Positions 33,468 to 42,390 of a stretch of 64,000 nt of DNA are shown piece by piece (the stretch's first letter is position 1; every line of letters starts with the position of its first letter). The stretch comes from CBFHSF01 sp965658445. GTDB lineage: Bacteria; Bacteroidota; Bacteroidia; Flavobacteriales; Schleiferiaceae. The stretch spans positions 40,953 through 104,952 of the forward strand of contig CBFHSF010000009.1 in assembly GCA_965658445.1 (NCBI GenBank), given 5' to 3'. The notes under the pieces are model-generated. The model was given only the letters and a program-made list of their open reading frames with translations. It was not told the origin of the DNA and did not search any database. Made by a program: the position numbers and the translations under genes.

Positions 33468-34054
33468 GTACAGTAGCTCCAAAGGAAAAATCAGACAGAG
33501 CCAAGGTCGCGCTTCCTCTCTTGTGGGTAGCCATCGCGTCAATGTCTATGGCCTTTGCTGGATTGACCAGTGGTTATGTAGTGAGTAGAACCTCTCTTTT
33601 GGAGAGTGGCAAGTGGTTGACCTTTGGTTTGCCCGATGTATTTGGATACTCCACTTTGGTAATTATTTTGAGTTCAGTAACAGTGGGTTTGGCTTACCGC
33701 TCAAGCAAAAAAGGTCAAATGAAGCGAGCCACGCAAATGTTGTGGGTCACCCTAGTTTTGGGCTTGACCTTCGGTTATTTGCAGATCCAAGGATGGGTTG
33801 CGCTGCACGACGAAGCCATCTTTTTTACCGGTCCCGGATCCAATACCGCAGGGAGTTGGGTTTACGCATTAACCTTTTTTCACTTAGCTCACCTTTTAGG
33901 TGGATTAATAAGTATCTTTATCACCGCAATAAAGTCCCAAATGGGAAAATATACTGCAGAGAACAACCTAGGAATTTTGACAGCTTCTATTTTCTGGCAT
34001 TTTCTAGATGTTTTGTGGGTATATTTATTCCTATTTTTGGTATTTATTCGTTAA
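33464..34054 (+). CDS. Cytochrome c oxidase subunit III-family protein (short form)
   Basis: 196 residues with about five TM helices of the CoxIII/CyoC fold. GPGSNTAGSWVYALTFFHLAHLLGG and the C-terminal FWHFLDVLWVYLFLFLVF are the recognisable family segments. The ATG overlaps ctaB by 4 nt. A second, longer subunit III gene follows after 30 bp. Paired CoxIII genes are frequent in Bacteroidota oxidase clusters. Subunits I and II are not in this window. Confidence 0.9.
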   Translation: MSTVAPKEKSDRAKVALPLLWVAIASMSMAFAGLTSGYVVSRTSLLESGKWLTFGLPDVFGYSTLVIILSSVTVGLAYRSSKKGQMKRATQMLWVTLVLGLTFGYLQIQGWVALHDEAIFFTGPGSNTAGSWVYALTFFHLAHLLGGLISIFITAIKSQMGKYTAENNLGILTASIFWHFLDVLWVYLFLFLVFIR

Positions 34055-34084
34055 ACTTGCAGAAAATTTTTAACCCCTTTTACT

Positions 34085-35008
34085 ATGGCAGCAACGTCTA
34101 CCATTAGCACAGAGAAAGAAAACGTTTGGGGCGGTGGAAATCGCCCGTTTGGACCGGAGTACGGAAAACTCATGATGTGGTTTTTCTTGCTTTCGGATGC
34201 ATTGACCTTCTCTGGTTTCTTGACCGCTTACGGTTTGATGCGTTTTAAGTTCGAGGCTACTTGGCCCATCGCAGAGCACGTGTTTACTCACTTCCCATTC
34301 CTTACTGGGGATCATCCTTTGCTCTACGTTGCCTTGATGACCTTTATCTTGATTATGTCTTCGGTAACTATGGTATTGGCCGTGCACGAAGGACACCTTA
34401 TGAACAAGAGCAAGGTGACCATGTGGATGTTCTTGACCATCGTTGGAGGGGCTATCTTCTTGGGTTCTCAAGCTTGGGAGTGGTATCACTTTATCATGGG
34501 AGATAAAGGAGCCATCAAGATGGAGGACAATCGCATCGCTCACTTTACTAATCCAGAAGGAGAAGTGATTTCACTATCTCAATTGGTTCACGGTATGGAG
34601 AACGGTCACGCGAGCAACCACGACGAGACCTTTACAGCAGAAGAAGTAGTTGCAGCCTTTACTGCAAACACAGATATTTCGCTTAAAACTCCTGGAAAAG
34701 AATCCATCACGATTCCACACAACGAAGCGCTTTCTATCGTTAAGAGTGCTCGCGTAGTTCAAGGAGCTAACATGACGGAGAACGAATACGGAAACCCATT
34801 GTTTGCCAACTTCTTCTTCTTCATTACTGGATTCCACGGATTCCACGTATTCTCAGGAGTTATTATCAACTTCATCATCTTCTACAACGTAATGTTGGGA
34901 ACGTATGAGCGCCGTGGTCACTATGACATGGTGGAGAAAGTAGGTCTCTACTGGCACTTTGTAGATTTGGTTTGGGTATTTGTATTTACCTTCTTCTACT
35001 TGGTATAA
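34085..35008 (+). CDS. Cytochrome c oxidase subunit III (long form)
   Basis: 307 residues. TM segments of CoxIII are at about 27-50, 80-101, 113-137, 237-270 and 286-307, with GFHGFHVFSGV and YWHFVDLVWVFVFTFFYLV. Between TM helices lies an extra hydrophilic stretch of some 90 residues (about 140-232), rich in charged and His residues, not found in classical subunit III. It is part of the ctaB-coxIII-coxIII-coxIV cluster. This is likely the main subunit III, with the shorter neighbour as a paralogue. Confidence 0.92.
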   Translation: MAATSTISTEKENVWGGGNRPFGPEYGKLMMWFFLLSDALTFSGFLTAYGLMRFKFEATWPIAEHVFTHFPFLTGDHPLLYVALMTFILIMSSVTMVLAVHEGHLMNKSKVTMWMFLTIVGGAIFLGSQAWEWYHFIMGDKGAIKMEDNRIAHFTNPEGEVISLSQLVHGMENGHASNHDETFTAEEVVAAFTANTDISLKTPGKESITIPHNEALSIVKSARVVQGANMTENEYGNPLFANFFFFITGFHGFHVFSGVIINFIIFYNVMLGTYERRGHYDMVEKVGLYWHFVDLVWVFVFTFFYLV

Positions 35009-35046
35009 TTATTCGATAGCGATAAACAAAAGAAAAAAGAAACACC

Positions 35047-35373
35047 ATGGGTGACGCAGCACATAACACAGGAACCGGCTGGATTTGGAAAATTTTCTGG
35101 CTTCTATTGATCATCACAACGGTTGAGGTTGTATTGGGTATTATTCAGCCCGACTTCCTTTTGGTTCAGTTCGCAGGAACTAGACTTCTCAACCACATCT
35201 TTATCATCTTGACATTGGTTAAGGCCTTCTACATTGTTTGGTCTTTTATGCACGTCAAAGACGAAAAGAAAAACCTACAATGGACTTTGTTCCTTCCTGT
35301 CATTATCCTAATCCCTTATTTGACTGCTATTCTTCTTATTGAAGGAAACTATATCAACAGCATTTTATATTAG
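35047..35373 (+). CDS. Cytochrome c oxidase subunit IV-family protein
   Basis: 108 residues with three TM helices (about 13-32, 45-67 and 78-103), matching prokaryotic subunit IV / CyoD-like proteins. MHVKDEKKN between the last two helices is typical. It lies 38 bp after subunit III and 4 bp before the SCO1 start. Confidence 0.9.
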   Translation: MGDAAHNTGTGWIWKIFWLLLIITTVEVVLGIIQPDFLLVQFAGTRLLNHIFIILTLVKAFYIVWSFMHVKDEKKNLQWTLFLPVIILIPYLTAILLIEGNYINSILY

Positions 35374-35377
35374 GACT

Positions 35378-36115
35378 ATGCAAACGAGTAAAAAATGGGC
35401 AGTACTACTTTCTATAATGGTACTGCCCTTTTTAGTATACTACATCTTCGTATACTCATCCAACGAAACATTTTTTACGACGTTGGACTACGTAGGTCCT
35501 CGCGAAGTCATTGAGACCTCCGAAGGCTACGACACCAATTATTACAAGATACCACACTGGGAGTTCACGGACCAGGACGGCAATGTCCTGACGAGCGAGG
35601 ACATGGAAGGGAAGATTTACATCAGCTCCTTCTTCTTCTGTTCTTGCCCCACCATCTGCCCGACGATGAACTTTCACCTGAGTTCTGTCTTTGACCGCTT
35701 TGAAGGGCGAGAGAAGTTTTACATCGTATCTCATACGGTAGACCCCGAAAGAGACTCTGTTTCCGTACTCAAGGCCTACGCCAAGGAGAGAGGGTACGAT
35801 CATCAACAGTGGCGCTTTGTTACGGGCCCTAAAGATTCTATTTACGCCGTAGCGGAAAACTACTTTCTCAACGCCATGGAGGACCAATTGGCTCCAGGGG
35901 GCTTCTTGCATTCAGAATCGGTGGTTCTCGTAGATTGGAACGGGAATATTCGCTCGCGAAAAGACGACAACGGAAACATTAAGGCCTTGTACAACGTTTT
36001 AGAAGCAGTTGAAATCAACGAACTCAAAGAGGACATCAAAGTCTTAATTGCCGAACAGTACAAAGAAGAGGCTAGAGAAGCCAAGAGATTAGAAGACGCA
36101 AAAAAAGGTAAGTAA
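35378..36115 (+). CDS. SCO1/SenC-family copper chaperone
   Basis: Thioredoxin-fold protein that delivers copper to the CuA centre of cytochrome oxidase. 245 residues from ATG 35378; an upstream in-frame ATG lies within subunit IV and is rejected. One N-terminal TM helix (about 7-25), then the periplasmic domain. Copper ligands are the Cys pair C90-P-T-I-C94, and the conserved distal His lies in GGFLHSESV near 180. The C-terminal tail is Lys/Glu/Ala-rich. Its stop overlaps the next ATG (TAATG). Confidence 0.93.
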   Translation: MQTSKKWAVLLSIMVLPFLVYYIFVYSSNETFFTTLDYVGPREVIETSEGYDTNYYKIPHWEFTDQDGNVLTSEDMEGKIYISSFFFCSCPTICPTMNFHLSSVFDRFEGREKFYIVSHTVDPERDSVSVLKAYAKERGYDHQQWRFVTGPKDSIYAVAENYFLNAMEDQLAPGGFLHSESVVLVDWNGNIRSRKDDNGNIKALYNVLEAVEINELKEDIKVLIAEQYKEEAREAKRLEDAKKGK

Positions 36116-36648
36116 TGAAGTCTCAAGACAAGTTAATCATTCCCATTATTATTGCCCTATCCATCGTAGTTCCCATCGCGGTAGCCGCCTTGATGTGGTT
36201 GCCCGATGACTTTAAGGTAGAGGTGGGTATTGTGGACGTGGGTTCACTTCCCTTCTTTCATGCCTTGCTCAATGGTTCTACCGCGGTTCTGTTGCTTATG
36301 GGATTGATTCTCATCAAAAACAAAAACATCAAATGGCATAGAATTACCATGGGTACGGCCTTTGGCCTTTCTGCTGTCTTCTTGGTTTCTTATGTGATTG
36401 CAAAGATTTCTACTCCTAGCGTTCACTACCCAGATGATGCACCCTTAAGAGGTTTATACTTCTTTATTCTGATTTCTCATATTCTGCTTTCCGTTCCCGT
36501 TCTTCCCTTGGCCATGTTTGCCATTTATCGCGGGGTTACGGGCGAAATTGAAAAGCACAAGAAGATTGTAAAATACACCTTTCCCATCTGGCTCTACGTA
36601 GCCGTTACTGGGGTATTGGTTTACGTATTTATGGCGCCACATTATTAA
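36115..36648 (+). CDS. DUF420 family membrane protein
   Basis: 177 residues, about five TM helices. Conserved His residues of the family are seen in PFFHALLNGS, ISHILLSVP and KHKKIVKYTFPIWLYVAVTGVLVY. DUF420 genes usually sit beside SCO1 and cytochrome oxidase genes, so an assembly or haem/copper-linked role is likely, though not established. It starts by a 1-nt overlap with SCO1 and ends directly against the next ATG. Confidence 0.9.
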   Translation: MKSQDKLIIPIIIALSIVVPIAVAALMWLPDDFKVEVGIVDVGSLPFFHALLNGSTAVLLLMGLILIKNKNIKWHRITMGTAFGLSAVFLVSYVIAKISTPSVHYPDDAPLRGLYFFILISHILLSVPVLPLAMFAIYRGVTGEIEKHKKIVKYTFPIWLYVAVTGVLVYVFMAPHY

Positions 36649-36885
36649 ATGACAAAAGACGTGATCAAGAGAATTTCACTTTTATTACTACTCTTTATCG
36701 GCTCGCTTTCGGCGGAAGCCCAATGTGCCATGTGTAAGGCCATTGCAGAGAGTAATTCTCAAGGAGGAGGAGATATTGCGTCGGGTCTTAACAGCGGAAT
36801 TATCTACTTAATGATATTCCCGTACCTCATCATTGGGGCTGTGGCTTATGCTTTTTACCGTCAAAGAAAAGCAAAGACTGACTAA
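36649..36885 (+). CDS. Small membrane protein with CxxC, oxidase cluster
   Basis: 78 residues: signal peptide or first TM (about 9-24, ending AEAQ), then C26-A-M-C29-K, a short loop, and a second TM helix (about 48-68) with a basic tail. The CxxC lies immediately after the predicted cleavage site and would be periplasmic. It is not a CxxCH haem site. It is the last gene of the oxidase cluster, with no spacing from DUF420, so a role in copper or thiol handling during oxidase assembly is possible. Confidence 0.8.
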   Translation: MTKDVIKRISLLLLLFIGSLSAEAQCAMCKAIAESNSQGGGDIASGLNSGIIYLMIFPYLIIGAVAYAFYRQRKAKTD

Positions 36886-36910
36886 GTCGTAATATTTTTC
36901 TATTATCTGC

Positions 36911-36918
36911 TATATTTG
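36911..36918 (+). promoter_or_regulatory. -7 box before the TolC-family gene
   Basis: Perfect TATATTTG, 31 bp before the ATG at 36950. No clear -33 box. Confidence 0.5.
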
Positions 36919-36949
36919 TTGTGCTACTTGACACAATGAATCACAAAAC

Positions 36950-38377
36950 ATGAAGAAGTTCCTCTGGCTACTGTTCTTTCTCCCTTCTGTGCCAGCCTTT
37001 TCCCAAGCGGATAGAGTGTGGACACTAGAAGAGTGCGTAGAAAGAGCCATCCAAGAAAACATCACCGTAAAACAAGCCGCCAATCAGTTGGTAGGAGCAC
37101 AGAATGACAAGGACGCTGCCATGGCAAACTTGGCGCCTAACTTGAATTTTCAAGGGGGGTATTTCTGGAATTTCGGTTTGAGTATTGATCCGATTACCAA
37201 CATTCGTCAATCGGGAGATAGACAAACGGCCAGTTTTACACTTTCCAGTTCTTGGGTTTTGTTTGACGGTTTGCAGAACGTAAACCAGATTTCCATTTCT
37301 CGATTGGATTACGCCGCCTCTACTTACTCTTTGGAAGACGCTAAGAACTCTGTAGCGCTCAATGTAGTTTCTGCCTACCTACAGGTGTTATTGGACACCG
37401 AGATTTCGGAGATTACACAAGAGCAATTGGTCATTAGCACTGAGTTCTTGGACCGCACACAGAAACTATACGATGCAGGATCCATTCCCAAAGGTGAATT
37501 TTTGCAAGCCGAAGCTCAAGTTGCCTCGGATGAGCAAGCCTTAGTAACGGCCAATAACAGCCTTTCACTGAGCAAGCTGGCCTTGGCTCAGCTACTTATG
37601 TTGGAGTCTTCTGACGGTTTGGAGGTAACCTCCCCTGATGATGGTATTGAAGTTGACAACACCATTTTGTCTCGCACGCCACAGTCTATTTACGAAGCAG
37701 CTTTAGAAACTCAACCTGGTGCCTTAGCGGCCGAAATGAGAAAGCAGTCTGCTGAGAAATCCATTGGGCTTGCCGAGGGTTCTTACTATCCCACACTTTC
37801 GCTTTCAGGACAGATCAACTCTAACTTTGCGAATGACTTGCAGCGCACCACGCGCACCATTGATACGTTGGTTCCGTTGGGATATACCGCCGCTAGCCAA
37901 GAATTGGTTTTGCCTTTTCAGTCTTCTACCATTCCTTTGGCTTACGAAGACTACCCTTTGTGGGATCAATTCTCAAACAACATCAACTACTTTGTAGGGG
38001 TGAACTTGAGCATTCCCATCTTTAACCGATTACAGACGAGAAACGGAGTGCGCTCAGCCAAGATTCGATACGAGAATGCCCACTTGGATTACGTACAGGT
38101 ACAAAACGACTTATACCAAACCATACAAAGAGCACACGCAGACGCGCAGGCTTCTTTTAGAAATTACTTTGCCGCACAGCGCTCCGTTGAGGCCAATGCA
38201 GAAAACTTTGCCTACGCCACGGAGAGAAAGAACGTAGGGGCCATTAACCAATACGACTACCAGCTGGCGAGAAACAACTTATTACAAGCAGAATCTCAGC
38301 GTCTACAATCTAAATACGACTACTTCTTCAAGATTAAGACCTTGGAATTCTACCTAAACAACCAATTGACCTTCTAG
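36950..38377 (+). CDS. TolC-family outer-membrane efflux protein
   Basis: 475 residues: signal peptide (1-19, ending AFSQ), then two OEP repeats with long alpha-hairpins. WTLEECVERAIQENITVKQA near 25-44 is the usual start of the mature protein. Forms the outer-membrane and periplasmic tunnel of tripartite efflux or type I secretion. The gene for its periplasmic adaptor follows after 31 bp, but no inner-membrane permease is adjacent. Confidence 0.93.
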   Translation: MKKFLWLLFFLPSVPAFSQADRVWTLEECVERAIQENITVKQAANQLVGAQNDKDAAMANLAPNLNFQGGYFWNFGLSIDPITNIRQSGDRQTASFTLSSSWVLFDGLQNVNQISISRLDYAASTYSLEDAKNSVALNVVSAYLQVLLDTEISEITQEQLVISTEFLDRTQKLYDAGSIPKGEFLQAEAQVASDEQALVTANNSLSLSKLALAQLLMLESSDGLEVTSPDDGIEVDNTILSRTPQSIYEAALETQPGALAAEMRKQSAEKSIGLAEGSYYPTLSLSGQINSNFANDLQRTTRTIDTLVPLGYTAASQELVLPFQSSTIPLAYEDYPLWDQFSNNINYFVGVNLSIPIFNRLQTRNGVRSAKIRYENAHLDYVQVQNDLYQTIQRAHADAQASFRNYFAAQRSVEANAENFAYATERKNVGAINQYDYQLARNNLLQAESQRLQSKYDYFFKIKTLEFYLNNQLTF

Positions 38378-38408
38378 GCATTGCCCAGAGGAATAAAAGA
38401 CCTATACC

Positions 38409-39710
38409 ATGAGTAAGACCTGGAAAATTATTATCGCCATTGTTGTGGTGCTTGTACTGGGATTGATCCTCGCCAAATCTCAAGGATGGTTACCGGATCG
38501 CGATCAGGGATTGGAAGTGAAGGTAGAAGAGGTGAGCTTGCAAACCGTGGTACAAACCGTAACGGCTTCCGGAAAGATTCAACCCGAAACGGAGGTAAAC
38601 ATTTCTCCCGAAGTCAGTGGGGAGATCATTGAACTTCCCATTGTAGAAGGACAGCAAGTAAAGAAGGGGGATCTACTGGTTAGAATCAACCCGGATTTGT
38701 ACGAATCTGCTGTGAACCGCTCCATGGCCTCTGTGAATTCTGCAAAGGCTGCCAAGGCTCAGGCCGAGGCCCAGTTCATAGAAGCGGAAAACATCTACAA
38801 GAGAAATAAGAAGCTCCACGAGCAAAAGGTTATTTCGGATGCAGATTACGATGCGTCTAAGCGTCAATACGACGTGTCTCGTCTGTCTGTAGAGTCTGCT
38901 AAATACCAATTGCGTTCGGCGGAAGCCACGCTAAAAGAATCTAGAGACAACCAACGCAGAACGACCATTTACGCTCCTACGGAGGGTACCATTTCTAGTC
39001 TTTCGGTTGAGAATGGAGAGCGCGTTGTAGGAACCGCTCAGATGGCGGGTACAGAACTCCTTCGCATTGCCAACCTCGAGTTGATGGAGGTAGTAGTAGA
39101 GGTTTCTGAAAACGACATCGTTCGAGTTCACAAAAACGATACAGCCATTGTAGAAATCGACGCCTACCTGGACGAGGAGTTCAAAGGTGTGGTTTCTGAG
39201 ATTGCCTCTTCGGCCAATACGCAAGGAACCTCTGCCGATCAAATCACCAATTTTGAAGTGAAGATTCGCATTCTCAAGTCTAGCTACCAGCACTTGATTG
39301 ACGAGAGAAACTCCAATCCCTTGAGACCGGGAATGACGGCTACCGTTGATATTCGCACCAAGGTTGAGAAGGACGTTGTGGCCATACCACTTCCTGCAGT
39401 AACCACGCGTACGGACACTTCCTCTAGTGCTAAGAGCTACCGCATGAAATCTCGAAGCACCACGCCTGCAGAGGACGAAAGCTACGAGGTGGTATTTGTG
39501 GTAGGAGACAATGACAAGGCACAATTGCAAGTGGTTAAAACCGGAATTCAAGACACGGAAAACATTGTGATTGTAGAAGGCTTGGAGGAAGGTGACCGCG
39601 TAATTACCGGTCCGTACACCATTGTTTCTAAAGAGCTCAAAAACCAAAGCCGCATAAAAATCACCGAAGAAGAGAAGGCGGATGCTGATTCTTCCGAGGA
39701 AGAAGAGTAA
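38409..39710 (+). CDS. HlyD/MacA-type periplasmic adaptor subunit
   Basis: 433 residues: N-terminal TM helix (about 5-24), biotinyl-lipoyl halves (around 60-100 and 205-240), a coiled-coil hairpin with repeated KAQAEAQ (about 105-190), and beta-barrel and MP domains. YAPTEGTISSLSVENGERV is the family signature. Ends with an acidic SSEEEE tail. Fits the MacA branch that pairs with ABC-type MacB permeases, but the following gene is tsaB, so its permease must lie elsewhere. Confidence 0.92.
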   Translation: MSKTWKIIIAIVVVLVLGLILAKSQGWLPDRDQGLEVKVEEVSLQTVVQTVTASGKIQPETEVNISPEVSGEIIELPIVEGQQVKKGDLLVRINPDLYESAVNRSMASVNSAKAAKAQAEAQFIEAENIYKRNKKLHEQKVISDADYDASKRQYDVSRLSVESAKYQLRSAEATLKESRDNQRRTTIYAPTEGTISSLSVENGERVVGTAQMAGTELLRIANLELMEVVVEVSENDIVRVHKNDTAIVEIDAYLDEEFKGVVSEIASSANTQGTSADQITNFEVKIRILKSSYQHLIDERNSNPLRPGMTATVDIRTKVEKDVVAIPLPAVTTRTDTSSSAKSYRMKSRSTTPAEDESYEVVFVVGDNDKAQLQVVKTGIQDTENIVIVEGLEEGDRVITGPYTIVSKELKNQSRIKITEEEKADADSSEEEE

Positions 39711-39722
39711 ACGCGATTTTTC

Positions 39723-40421
39723 ATGGGAAAGATTGGATTGCACCTATCTACTTCTACGGTTAACTGCTCTGTCGCAGTATCTGTTGGAGAAGCGGTAGCA
39801 CGCTGTGTTGAGGAATCAGAAGACCGCCTAGTTCACGCGGAAAAACTTCACGTATTTATAGAAAAGGCGATTGCCGATTCCGGGTTTACCCCTTCGGACT
39901 TGGATTATCTGTCTGTAGATATTGGCCCAGGATCCTACACAGGACTTCGCATTGGGGTTTCTGCCGTCAAGGGATTGGCCTACGCCCTCCAGATTCCCAT
40001 TGTTTCCATGACGTCCCCAGAAATTCTAATGGCGGGTTGGATACAACAGTTTCCAGACCAGGAGAACGCAACGGTATTGGCCATGATTGACGCACGTCGC
40101 ATGGAAGTCTATCATCAATTTGGAGACGCTCAGGGAAGCCCTCTGGGCGACATACAAGCCACGGTCTTGTCACAGGACACATTTAGCGAAGAACGCGCGG
40201 CACAACGCGTGTATTTGGTGGGTGACTCTACAGAGAAAGCACTGACGGTTTGGATGGAGGGAGAAAGTTTAATTGCCACGGACATTCTCTATCCTTCTGC
40301 TTCCTTTATGGCAAAGCGCGCATTAGAAAAATTTGAAGGAAGTGACTTTGTAGACACGGCCTACTTTGAACCCTTTTACCTGAAAGACTTTGTAGCGGGT
40401 AAGCCGAAGAAACTCTTGTAA
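39723..40421 (+). CDS. tsaB: tRNA N6-threonylcarbamoyladenosine synthesis protein TsaB
   Basis: Partner of TsaD in t6A modification at position 37 of ANN-decoding tRNAs. 232 residues of the ASKHA fold, starting ILHLST-like KIGLHLSTSTVNCSVA, with DYLSVDIGPGSYTGLRIGVSAVKGLAYA (family signature) near 58-86 and a C-terminal FEPFYLKDFVAGKPKKLL. It is 12 bp after the adaptor gene, and converges with tag (1-bp gap). Confidence 0.95.
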   Translation: MGKIGLHLSTSTVNCSVAVSVGEAVARCVEESEDRLVHAEKLHVFIEKAIADSGFTPSDLDYLSVDIGPGSYTGLRIGVSAVKGLAYALQIPIVSMTSPEILMAGWIQQFPDQENATVLAMIDARRMEVYHQFGDAQGSPLGDIQATVLSQDTFSEERAAQRVYLVGDSTEKALTVWMEGESLIATDILYPSASFMAKRALEKFEGSDFVDTAYFEPFYLKDFVAGKPKKLL

Positions 40422-40422
40422 C

Positions 40423-41010
40423 CTAAAAAGCTTCTGTAATCTCGACTTTTTTGGGCGCCTTTCCGGCGAGAAAGCAATCGGCTTCGTGTTCGTAAACCAA
40501 TCCGCAAGCTTGTAAATGAGCGTATACAACAGTAGTTCCCACAAACTTAAATCCTCGCTTTTTCATGTCTTTAGAAATGGCATCGCTCAAAGCGTCGTTG
40601 GCGCAGTATTCGGCCACAGATTTGGGTTCTTTGACTACGGGTACGTAGTCCACCCATTGCCAAAAGTAATCACAGAAGGAACCGAAATCCTTCTGAATTT
40701 CAGGAACCAATCGGGCATTGTTGATGGCCGCTCTGATCTTGAGCTGATTTCTGATGATGCCGGCATCGGCTAGAAGGTCTTGGACTTTATTTTCATCATA
40801 ACCCGCAACGATTTCGTAGTTGAAATCGTCAAAGGCCCTTCTAAAGTTTTCTCTCTTTCTCAGGATGGTAATCCAACTGAGTCCGGCCTGAAAAGTTTCT
40901 AAGAGCAAAAACTCAAACATGGTGCGATCGTCCAATACCGGCTGTCCCCACTCATTGTCGTGGTAAGCCATGTACAGTTCGTCATTTTCGCACCATTTAC
41001 AGCGTTTCAT
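40423..41010 (-). CDS. tag: DNA-3-methyladenine glycosylase I
   Basis: Excises 3-methyladenine in base excision repair. 195 residues. The zinc-snap ligands of E. coli Tag are all present: C4 and H17 in MKRCKWC…YHDNEWG, and the H-x3-C pair in AHLQACGL near 170. GFKFVGTTVVYAHLQA is conserved. The start overlaps the 3' end of the M23 peptidase gene by 14 bp, implying translational coupling. Confidence 0.96.
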   Translation of the reverse strand: MKRCKWCENDELYMAYHDNEWGQPVLDDRTMFEFLLLETFQAGLSWITILRKRENFRRAFDDFNYEIVAGYDENKVQDLLADAGIIRNQLKIRAAINNARLVPEIQKDFGSFCDYFWQWVDYVPVVKEPKSVAEYCANDALSDAISKDMKKRGFKFVGTTVVYAHLQACGLVYEHEADCFLAGKAPKKVEITEAF

Positions 41011-42325
41011 TTTCTGCTTGAAGTGTGGGGTCGGTTTCTGATTCCTCTTCTGGTGTAGGAAGGGGTAGGAGTTTTTCCAATCTCAGCTTCATCGGCTTCA
41101 TAGATTCTAGGAAATCTCCTTTGATCTCTTCGCGAATGGGCTCCGCATCGGGGAGCTTTTGCTTAAAGGGGTCTACCTGTTTTCCGTTTTTCCAAAAGCG
41201 GTAACACACGTGAGGTCCCGTAGCCAATCCCGTGGAACCTACGTATCCAATGGTCTGACCCTGCTTTACGCGAGTACCCGGTTTCATGCCCTTGGCAATC
41301 TTAGACATGTGCAAATATTGCGTGCTGTACACCGAGTTATGTCTCACCTTTACGTAGTTTCCGTTTCCTGAGGTATATCCCGCTCTGTCCACTACACCGT
41401 CGGCAGTAGACATAATGGGCGTACCTCTGGGGGCTGCGTAGTCTGTTCCCAAGTGCGCCTTCCAACGCTTTTGTACAGGGTGGAATCTCCTTGGAGAATA
41501 GCGCGAGCTGATTCTAGAATAGGATAGAGGTGCTTTCAGGAAGGCCTTTCTCAGAGAATTTCCTGAATCGTCATAGTACTCTGGCCAACCTTGGACTGTG
41601 TCTACGTATTCAAAGGCGTAGTTGTCTCCACCGAAGTGGTTAAAGTTCGCAGCAATAATTCTTCCCGTCCCAGCGTACACCGTATCATCGATGTAAATCT
41701 CTTCGTATATCACTTGGAAGTAATCGCCCTTTTGAATTCTAAAGAAGTCAATGGTCCAAGCGTAAATTTCAGAGAGTTTAACGGCAATCACAGGACTGAG
41801 ATCTTGGTTCTGAAGGGTGAGGTACAGTGAACCTTCAATCACACCGGAGGCCTCCCTTACTTTTTTGGTAACGGCCTTTTGACCGGCAAATACGGTATCG
41901 TTTTCTCCCAATTCAAAAACCACGTAATCGGTCAATGACTTTTCATAGACTAAGTGTGTCAGGGTCGTGGATGAATCCCTTTGATTGAGAATGGCCGTGT
42001 AGGGCTTTCCCGCTTGGATATACCTTACGTCGAACACGTCTTTAGACATGCCCACCAAACTGTGGATTCTTGGATATTCTACTCCGTAGTTGAGCAGAAT
42101 TTCTGAGAAACTCTGATTGGGTTGAACCTCGGATTTTTCTACAGAAAGTGTATCCACTTCAATGCCGTAAGCGTAGGTCTTGGCTTCAATGATTGTAAGA
42201 TCATCGTTGACATCTGATGGTTTTCCCTCTTCCGGAAACCAGGCCACAAAGGCCCAAATCACAATCAGAGAGGTGGTCAAGGCACCTGCTGCTGCTATCA
42301 TGAGGTTTCTTGTCTTTTTCTTCAT
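40997..42325 (-). CDS. M23 family (LytM/Gly-Gly type) cell-wall metallopeptidase with HxC motif
   Basis: 442 residues: an N-terminal TM anchor (about 9-28), an OapA/LysM-like adaptor region (about 60-280) and a LytM domain near 285-400. Zinc ligands H291 and D295 (HLGTD) and the catalytic-type His in YLHM (H339) are present. The final HxH motif reads H372-V-C374, so the third zinc ligand His is replaced by Cys. Expected to act on peptidoglycan cross-links in the periplasm. It overlaps tag by 14 bp. Confidence 0.9.
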   Translation of the reverse strand: MKKKTRNLMIAAAGALTTSLIVIWAFVAWFPEEGKPSDVNDDLTIIEAKTYAYGIEVDTLSVEKSEVQPNQSFSEILLNYGVEYPRIHSLVGMSKDVFDVRYIQAGKPYTAILNQRDSSTTLTHLVYEKSLTDYVVFELGENDTVFAGQKAVTKKVREASGVIEGSLYLTLQNQDLSPVIAVKLSEIYAWTIDFFRIQKGDYFQVIYEEIYIDDTVYAGTGRIIAANFNHFGGDNYAFEYVDTVQGWPEYYDDSGNSLRKAFLKAPLSYSRISSRYSPRRFHPVQKRWKAHLGTDYAAPRGTPIMSTADGVVDRAGYTSGNGNYVKVRHNSVYSTQYLHMSKIAKGMKPGTRVKQGQTIGYVGSTGLATGPHVCYRFWKNGKQVDPFKQKLPDAEPIREEIKGDFLESMKPMKLRLEKLLPLPTPEEESETDPTLQAENETL

Positions 42326-42390
42326 ACTTCAATGGTTGTGAGACGCGGCACGATTTTGCTACATGGGTAAAAACGCCACGCGGAGCTCAC

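Noticed and set aside
35339..35377. Upstream start of the SCO1-like protein
   Set aside because: It lies within the subunit IV gene and lacks family resemblance; ATG 35378 leads straight into the TM anchor.
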